Positions 59,716 through 64,000 of a DNA stretch of 64,000 bases are shown here, piece after piece. Numbering within the stretch: the stretch's first letter is position 1; each line of letters starts with the position of its first letter. The translations under genes and the position numbers were made by a program. The DNA comes from Halobacteria archaeon AArc-dxtr1 (GTDB lineage Archaea > Halobacteriota > Halobacteria > Halobacteriales > Natrialbaceae). The DNA is taken from contig JAOPJY010000003.1 of NCBI GenBank assembly GCA_025517425.1, positions 19,367-83,366 on the forward strand. The letters run 5' to 3'. The notes beneath the pieces were generated by a model. That model was not told where the DNA came from, did no database searches, and saw only the letters and a list, made by a program, of their open reading frames with translations.

Positions 59716-61242
59716 ATGCGTCTCTCTCACGCCCTCTCGTCGGTCGCCCGCGCGCTTCGATCGCCCGGCGAGATTCTGCCGTTTTACGTACTCGGCATGG
59801 CGGTGCCGGTCATCGTACGCACCCTCCCATTTCTCGCCCTCGGCGTCGTCTGGCTCTATCTCGAAGCGTCGGGTCGCCTCGACCGGCTGCGAGAAGAACT
59901 CGCCGCACTCGAGACGCAACCGCCGGATCCAGAGGCAGACCCGGACGCGTTTTTCGACTGGACGCAGGACGTGGCTGGCGTCTTCGAGATCGTGTTCACG
60001 CCGGGAGTCGTCGGCGTGCTTGCACTCTCGGTGCTCGCTGCCGTCCTCGTCGGCGTGGGCATCTACGCCGTCGTCGCGGCCGGTCAGATCGCAGCCTGTT
60101 TCGGGCAGCTTCGGGCCCAGCAGGGCCTGCTCGCCGGCGTCGTCGGTGCGCGCCGGTTCTGGCTTTCGTTTCTCGGACTCCTCTTGCTGGAGCTGTTCCT
60201 CTGGATTGCGGTGACTGCCGTCCTCGGGATCGGCGCCGCGATCGTCGCCGGCCTCCTCGTGCTCGCCACCGATTCGGCACTGCTCGCGGCGCCCGTGGTT
60301 CTCCTCGCCGCCCTGTTCTGGATCGCCGCCGCGATAGGCATCCGCGCCCTGTTCGCGTTCGCCCCGGTTGCCGTCGTCGTCGACGACAGCGGAGTCTTCG
60401 CCTCCCTCTCGGCGAGTTTCCGGTTCATCCGGGCCAACCCGGTCGACGCGCTGTTTTATTACGTCGTCGCGCTGCTCGGGGTCATCGGAGTCGGCGGCCT
60501 GCTCTCGGCACTGACATTTCTCGGCGTCGGCAGTCTCGGATCGCTGCTCTCGGCGCTTCTCGTCCTGCCCGCACTTGACCTCCTGAAGACTACCCTCTAT
60601 GGCGCCCACCGGGGAACGATCGGAGTTCCGCCGGCTCCCGAGTCGCGGCTGCGATCGCAGTTCGTCGGCGGAATTCGTCACGGAGTAGGCGAGATGGTGA
60701 CGTTCGTGCGTTCCACCCCCGGAATTCACGGCTTCGTCGCCGCCGTCGGGATCGGCACCTTCGTCCTCGGCTGGATCGCCGCAGCGCCGCTGGCCGAGGT
60801 CTTCGAGGCGTCGATCGCCCAGCGAATCGAGGACATTATTCCCCCACAGGCCGCCCTCGAATTCTTCGGGAACAACTGGACCGTTGCCCTGACGACTGCC
60901 TTCGGCGGTCTCGCCTTCGCGATTCCGGCCGTGGTCTCGATCGCGTTTAACGGGGTCGTCATCGGTGCCACCGCCCGCCTCGAAGTCGAGCCGATCGAGC
61001 TGCTCGCGTTCGTCATCCCACACGGGATCTTCGAGATTCCGGCGATCTTCATCGCCGGGGCTGTCGGCGTCTACCTCGGGATCGTCGGCTGGCGCGCCGT
61101 CCGCGGACGTGCTGACGCGGCCACACTCGCCGACGCTCTGGGTCGGTCGTTCTGGGTCCTCGTCGGGGTTGGCGTCGTGCTCGCGGTCGCAGGATTTATC
61201 GAGGGATTCGTCAGCCCGTACTACTACCAGCCGTTCCTCTGA
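59716..61242 (+). CDS. Large membrane protein with C-terminal SpoIIM domain
   Basis: A 508-residue protein with roughly 12 membrane segments. The first 300 residues form a six-helix domain of the kind found in haloarchaeal DUF-type membrane proteins. The last 190 residues are a stage II sporulation protein M (SpoIIM) domain, identified by ELLAFVIPHGIFEIPAIFIA and NGVVIGATARLEVEPIE. SpoIIM-like proteins in non-sporulating archaea are of unknown function. The fusion of the two membrane domains is the notable feature. Confidence 0.85.
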   Translation: MRLSHALSSVARALRSPGEILPFYVLGMAVPVIVRTLPFLALGVVWLYLEASGRLDRLREELAALETQPPDPEADPDAFFDWTQDVAGVFEIVFTPGVVGVLALSVLAAVLVGVGIYAVVAAGQIAACFGQLRAQQGLLAGVVGARRFWLSFLGLLLLELFLWIAVTAVLGIGAAIVAGLLVLATDSALLAAPVVLLAALFWIAAAIGIRALFAFAPVAVVVDDSGVFASLSASFRFIRANPVDALFYYVVALLGVIGVGGLLSALTFLGVGSLGSLLSALLVLPALDLLKTTLYGAHRGTIGVPPAPESRLRSQFVGGIRHGVGEMVTFVRSTPGIHGFVAAVGIGTFVLGWIAAAPLAEVFEASIAQRIEDIIPPQAALEFFGNNWTVALTTAFGGLAFAIPAVVSIAFNGVVIGATARLEVEPIELLAFVIPHGIFEIPAIFIAGAVGVYLGIVGWRAVRGRADAATLADALGRSFWVLVGVGVVLAVAGFIEGFVSPYYYQPFL

Positions 61243-61290
61243 TCGCCTGCGAGGACGCTCCGATGAGGACCGGTGTTCACGACAATATTA

Positions 61291-61299
61291 TTACTATAG
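61291..61299 (+). promoter_or_regulatory. TATA-like box before the gene at 61317
   Basis: TTACTATAG is 18-26 nt before the ATG at 61317 and fits a leaderless transcript. Confidence 0.4.
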
Positions 61300-61316
61300 C
61301 GTGAGCACGGACCGGT

Positions 61317-61895
61317 ATGCCATCGCTTTCGCTCGGCTACGTTGCCGTTCTCGGGCTGTTCGACTCCTGGACCTCGAAGGGGGAGCGCGCCGAGGAGGCC
61401 GACGACGAACTCGAGCTCGTGGCGTCGATTCCTGGCTGCGAACTGCGATCGCCGCCGACCGTCTCGACCGTCGCGGAGGTCAACGAACACGCCGAGTCCG
61501 GTGAGCCGATTCTCGTCCCGGTCGTCGAGTGTGAGATAGACGCTGACGAGGAGCCGTCGATGGGTGACGTCTTTCGATACGTTGCGGACGTCTGTGACCG
61601 GCTTCGACGCGTCTACGCCGACGCACATGTCCGACAGTTCGACGTCCGGTTCGCGTACGGTCCGGATCGGTTCCTCCGCGGTCGGGAGTGTCGACGGGTC
61701 ACCGTTCCGCCCGAGATGGCCGAGGAGTTGGCCACAGCAGGGTACGACGCCCGTGATCTGGGTGCCGATCTCGAGGCGGCCGACGACGGCGACTCCGTTA
61801 CGCCGCCGGTCGTCTGGGGCGACTGTGTCTCCTACACCTCAGGAGACGATATGGCTGCCTACAACGCGGCCACCGGCGGTGCGGGAAGCTGGTGA
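61317..61895 (+). CDS. Hypothetical protein, 192 residues
   Basis: An acidic soluble protein starting PSLSLGYVAVLGLFDSWTSK. The first 20 residues are mildly hydrophobic; whether they form a membrane anchor is uncertain. A central RRVYADAHVRQFDVRFAYGP and C-terminal DCVSYTSGDDMAAYNAATGG have the look of a small alpha/beta domain. A TATA-like box fixes the start. No family recognised. The decarboxylase gene follows in the same direction after 84 bp. Confidence 0.7.
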   Translation: MPSLSLGYVAVLGLFDSWTSKGERAEEADDELELVASIPGCELRSPPTVSTVAEVNEHAESGEPILVPVVECEIDADEEPSMGDVFRYVADVCDRLRRVYADAHVRQFDVRFAYGPDRFLRGRECRRVTVPPEMAEELATAGYDARDLGADLEAADDGDSVTPPVVWGDCVSYTSGDDMAAYNAATGGAGSW

Positions 61896-61979
61896 CCACC
61901 TGGTTCGTCGGCTACTCGACGGAATCATGTCTCGGATCCGAGGCGAAACGGCCAAACCCGTCCCGCTCCAGTCTCGTGT

Positions 61980-62630
61980 ATGAAGTTCGCCCCCGGCGCG
62001 TGGCGGTACGCGCTCGTGCCGCTGCTTGCGGCTCCGTTCGCCCTGCTAATCACCGTTCCAGCTGGAGTCGGGCTGGCACTTCTCGGGCTCGCCGTTCTGG
62101 CGTTCTTTCGCGATCCGGAACGAACGACACCACCAGCAGGGACGGTTGCACCCGCCGACGGGAACGTCTCCGTCCTTCGAACCGAGGGCGATCGGACCCG
62201 GCTCGGCATCTTCATGAACGTCTGGCACGTCCACGTCGTTCGCGCCCCGTTTTCTGGAACCGTCGTCGACGTCGAACACGTTTCGGGTGCGAACAAACCC
62301 GCCTTCTCGAAGGACTCGGACCGAAACGAACGCGTCCACGTGACGGTCGACCTCGACGAACCCGGACGCCTGGGACCCGACGTTGCCGACGAGGCAACGG
62401 TGACCTTCGTCGCCGGCGCGTTCGCCCGCCGAATTCACCCCTACGTCGAGTCGGGCAACCGACTCGCCCGTGGCGACCGACTCGGTCACATCGCGTTCGG
62501 GAGCCGCGTCGACGTGCTCTTTCCGGCTGGCGTCTCGCCTGCGGACGTTGCTGTCGAGCGTGGGGAGGCGACAACCGCCGGCGAGACTGTGGTTCTCCCG
62601 AACCAGAGAACACCCGCGAGGTCCGAGTGA
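61980..62630 (+). CDS. Archaetidylserine decarboxylase (phosphatidylserine decarboxylase family)
   Basis: A 216-residue enzyme with an N-terminal membrane helix pair (about 10-45). VAPADGNVSVL, IFMNVWHVHVVRAPFSGTV and IAFGSRVDVLFP are the family blocks; the GS in FGSRVDV is the self-cleavage site that makes the pyruvoyl group. In Haloferax the related enzyme PssD acts with archaetidylserine synthase in making archaetidylethanolamine, needed for archaeosortase ArtA-dependent lipid anchoring of surface proteins. Transfer of this role is by family. The synthase gene is not next to it. Confidence 0.9.
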   Translation: MKFAPGAWRYALVPLLAAPFALLITVPAGVGLALLGLAVLAFFRDPERTTPPAGTVAPADGNVSVLRTEGDRTRLGIFMNVWHVHVVRAPFSGTVVDVEHVSGANKPAFSKDSDRNERVHVTVDLDEPGRLGPDVADEATVTFVAGAFARRIHPYVESGNRLARGDRLGHIAFGSRVDVLFPAGVSPADVAVERGEATTAGETVVLPNQRTPARSE

Positions 62631-62707
62631 CGTCCTGTCTCGGAGACAACGTTATTTCCGTTCCGACCCTGAACCCGATGGGAGTTTCCATCGTAACTCC
62701 TCGAATC

Positions 62708-62917
62708 ATGACCCAGACCTCTGCTACAGATATCACTGCGGCGTTCGAACACGACCTCACAGATCTCGTCGCGACGGCGTTCGGTCGGGGTGCCGTCGTC
62801 GAGGGCGAGTGGCGGGTTGGATTCCCCGTTTCGGGGACGCCCGAGTGGACGGTAACGATCCAAAAACACGAACCAGCCGACGCACCCAAATACGAACCCG
62901 AATTCCTCAGCAAATGA
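62708..62917 (+). CDS. 69-residue acidic hypothetical protein
   Basis: The protein MTQTSATDITAAFEHDLTDL continues with a helix and three beta strands (EGEWRVGFPVSG, WTVTIQKHEP) and ends in PKYEPEFLSK. Composition and codon use are haloarchaeal. The ATG at 62708 is used; an earlier Met adds ten non-acidic residues. A small alpha/beta domain is expected. No family recognised. Confidence 0.65.
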   Translation: MTQTSATDITAAFEHDLTDLVATAFGRGAVVEGEWRVGFPVSGTPEWTVTIQKHEPADAPKYEPEFLSK

Positions 62918-63068
62918 CCGGTAATGGATCTGTACCATTTCATTTCCAGCCATATTCCGGCACAACAAAGGTTATACTGACGGGGGCCACACGTCCATCT
63001 GTACTCCGCTGAAGTCGCAATGTGAGACCCGTCGGTAGCAGCTCGCGTAGGTGCAGTACGGAGGAATA

Positions 63069-63422
63069 ATGAAGCCAGAAGCCCGAAATCCGCAGAATCC
63101 CGCGGTCGAGAGTCCGGAAATTACCCCCACGGAACTGTTCGCGACGCTGTCGTCGGATCGACGCCAGTACGCCCTGTCATATCTCGCACAGAAACCGGCT
63201 GCAATTCCCCTCGGCGATCTCGCCGAGTACCTCGCGGTGACAGAAAACCGGCGATCGTACGAGTGGTACCAGCGCATCCTCGTCGACTTACACCACCAAC
63301 ACTTGCCGTACTTGGCGGACGTCGGTCTCGTGCGGTACGACGACCAAACGGAACTCGTCGAGCTCGCAGTCGATCGAAGCGTCGTCGACCCGTATCTGCG
63401 ACTGGCGCGACGCGACCAGTAA
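63069..63422 (+). CDS. Winged-helix protein, DUF7344-like
   Basis: A 117-residue protein with the haloarchaeal wHTH pattern: ITPTELFATLSSDRRQYALS, AIPLGDLAEYLAVTENRRSY and HLPYLADVGLVRYDDQTELV. Such domains occur in many haloarchaeal regulators. The ATG at 63069 follows a GGAGG at a distance of four bases, which decides the start over an upstream frame. Regulation target unknown. Confidence 0.85.
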   Translation: MKPEARNPQNPAVESPEITPTELFATLSSDRRQYALSYLAQKPAAIPLGDLAEYLAVTENRRSYEWYQRILVDLHHQHLPYLADVGLVRYDDQTELVELAVDRSVVDPYLRLARRDQ

Positions 63423-63517
63423 GTCGCCTCGACCGGCCGGTGTGACCGATTCCGACTCGAAACACCTTCTGTACACTACTGAGACGAGTACCAACCCATC
63501 GAATCCCAGGATACGAG

Positions 63518-63700
63518 CTACGGTCCTCGCTCTCGGGTCGCGGCGTCGGTCACCGACTCGAACGCTGTCGACCCACACTGACAGCCCTGCGGGCTGCCGA
63601 TGGGGAGAATCTCTTCGTTTGCGGTCCTCCGCGCTGCAAACACGGAGCCACAGGCCGTACAGGTTGCCATCAGTTTCTCTCCGTTCCCTCCTGCGTTCAC
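63518..63700 (-). CDS. 60-residue zinc-ribbon microprotein (paralogue of 6346-6525)
   Basis: The minus-strand frame encodes MNAGGNGEKLMATCTACGSV, EEILPIGSPQGCQCG and an end FESVTDAATRERGP. Cys pairs CTAC and CQC match its relative at 6346-6525 in spacing, including 13 residues before the first Cys, so the GTG at 63700 is preferred over an ATG at 63670. Function unknown; probable zinc-dependent structural or RNA-binding role. Confidence 0.78.
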   Translation of the reverse strand: MNAGGNGEKLMATCTACGSVFAARRTANEEILPIGSPQGCQCGSTAFESVTDAATRERGP

Positions 63701-63809
63701 ACTCCCTGTACTTCCGACACCGCTATAGCCTGCGTGTCACGGTACCGTGACGGTCTCGTCGCCAGTTCAGTCTGGGCGCCGTTGCACTCCAACGTGTCCG
63801 GCTGACCGA

Positions 63810-64000
63810 TCAGGAGCCGCTGGGTTCGGTCTCGGCGATCGCGTCCTCGATGTGGCGGTGCTCGATGACGACCTCGTCGGCCTGGTCGTTCGCCACCTTC
63901 GGCCCGTGAGCCTCGGCAACCTCCCGGATGGCACGCATCGAGGCGTTTCGAACGATCGCTTCGAGATCCGCACCCGTGTACCCCTCCAGTTCGGCGGCTA
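63810..64000 (-). CDS. CDC48/VAT-type AAA ATPase, C-terminal end (partial)
   Basis: The minus strand is open from the window edge to a TGA at 63812-63810. It encodes AAELEGYTGADLEAIVRNAS, MRAIREVAEAHGPKV and a tail VIEHRHIEDAIAETEPSGS. The pattern GYTGADLEA, then MRAIRE, then HxEDAI is the lid (C-domain) of CDC48/p97-like AAA proteins, with the sensor-2 region. The main part lies outside to the right. Haloarchaea carry several; they unfold proteins, partly for the proteasome. Confidence 0.85.
   Translation of the reverse strand, partial: AAELEGYTGADLEAIVRNASMRAIREVAEAHGPKVANDQADEVVIEHRHIEDAIAETEPSGS

Noticed and set aside
59605-61023. Long minus-strand open frame, Glu/Arg-rich
   Set aside because: It is the antisense of the SpoIIM-fusion gene; GC-rich third positions keep antisense frames open. 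No domain is recognisable.

Overview
The window is high-GC chromosomal DNA of a haloarchaeon. The proteins are strongly acidic. Several genes have TATA-like boxes about 20-30 nt before the start codon and look leaderless. Exported proteins carry twin-arginine (Tat) signals with a lipobox. The gene content is archaeal: FEN1, a TFB, a UbiA-type archaeal lipid prenyltransferase, a phosphomevalonate-decarboxylase-type enzyme, a Lhr-type helicase, HalOD1 and UPF0058 proteins. No rRNA and no CRISPR array were seen; there are two tRNAs.

Layout. 1-4.7 kb is accessory DNA. It holds the end of a secreted acidic protein with an 18-bp tandem repeat, then a tightly coupled minus-strand cluster (two zinc-ribbon microproteins, a SWIM zinc-finger protein, a ribbon-helix-helix-like protein), then a TnpB insertion element that has split a HalOD1 gene in two. 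4.8-43.5 kb is mostly core genome: UspA, a Tat-dependent tungstate/molybdate ABC transporter, SurE, a peptide-type binding lipoprotein, a PAP2 phosphatase, MOSC, YqcI-like and isochorismatase-like proteins, CbiX with its DR2241 partner, a Trm112-like protein, PurA, a sensor kinase, an iron-type ABC ATPase behind a DtxR-like operator, a Trm9-like methyltransferase, tRNA-Gly, FEN1, an NDH2-like oxidoreductase, the mevalonate-pathway decarboxylase, endonuclease III, an NAD-kinase-like protein and the UbiA prenyltransferase.

43.6-56.4 kb, starting at tRNA-Arg, is a second accessory region. It is bracketed by two related copies of a type IIG restriction-modification gene: a fragment holding only the nuclease domain (43964-44455) and a full 1357-residue gene (52360-56433). 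Between them are MsrA, DUF2237, a truncated winged-helix gene, a HalOD1/UPF0058 pair, a cupin, a TFB and a lone acyltransferase domain overlapping a flavodoxin gene. From 56.6 kb the core genome resumes: helicase, SpoIIM-fusion membrane protein, archaetidylserine decarboxylase, a winged-helix regulator, a zinc microprotein paralogous to one at 6.3 kb, and the end of a CDC48-type ATPase.

The most unusual signal is a family of about 60-nt twin-hairpin cassettes in the TnpB element. Linkers between hairpins are constant, while the stems differ completely between copies and are still perfectly paired. Two copies lie in frame inside tnpB, in opposite orientations.
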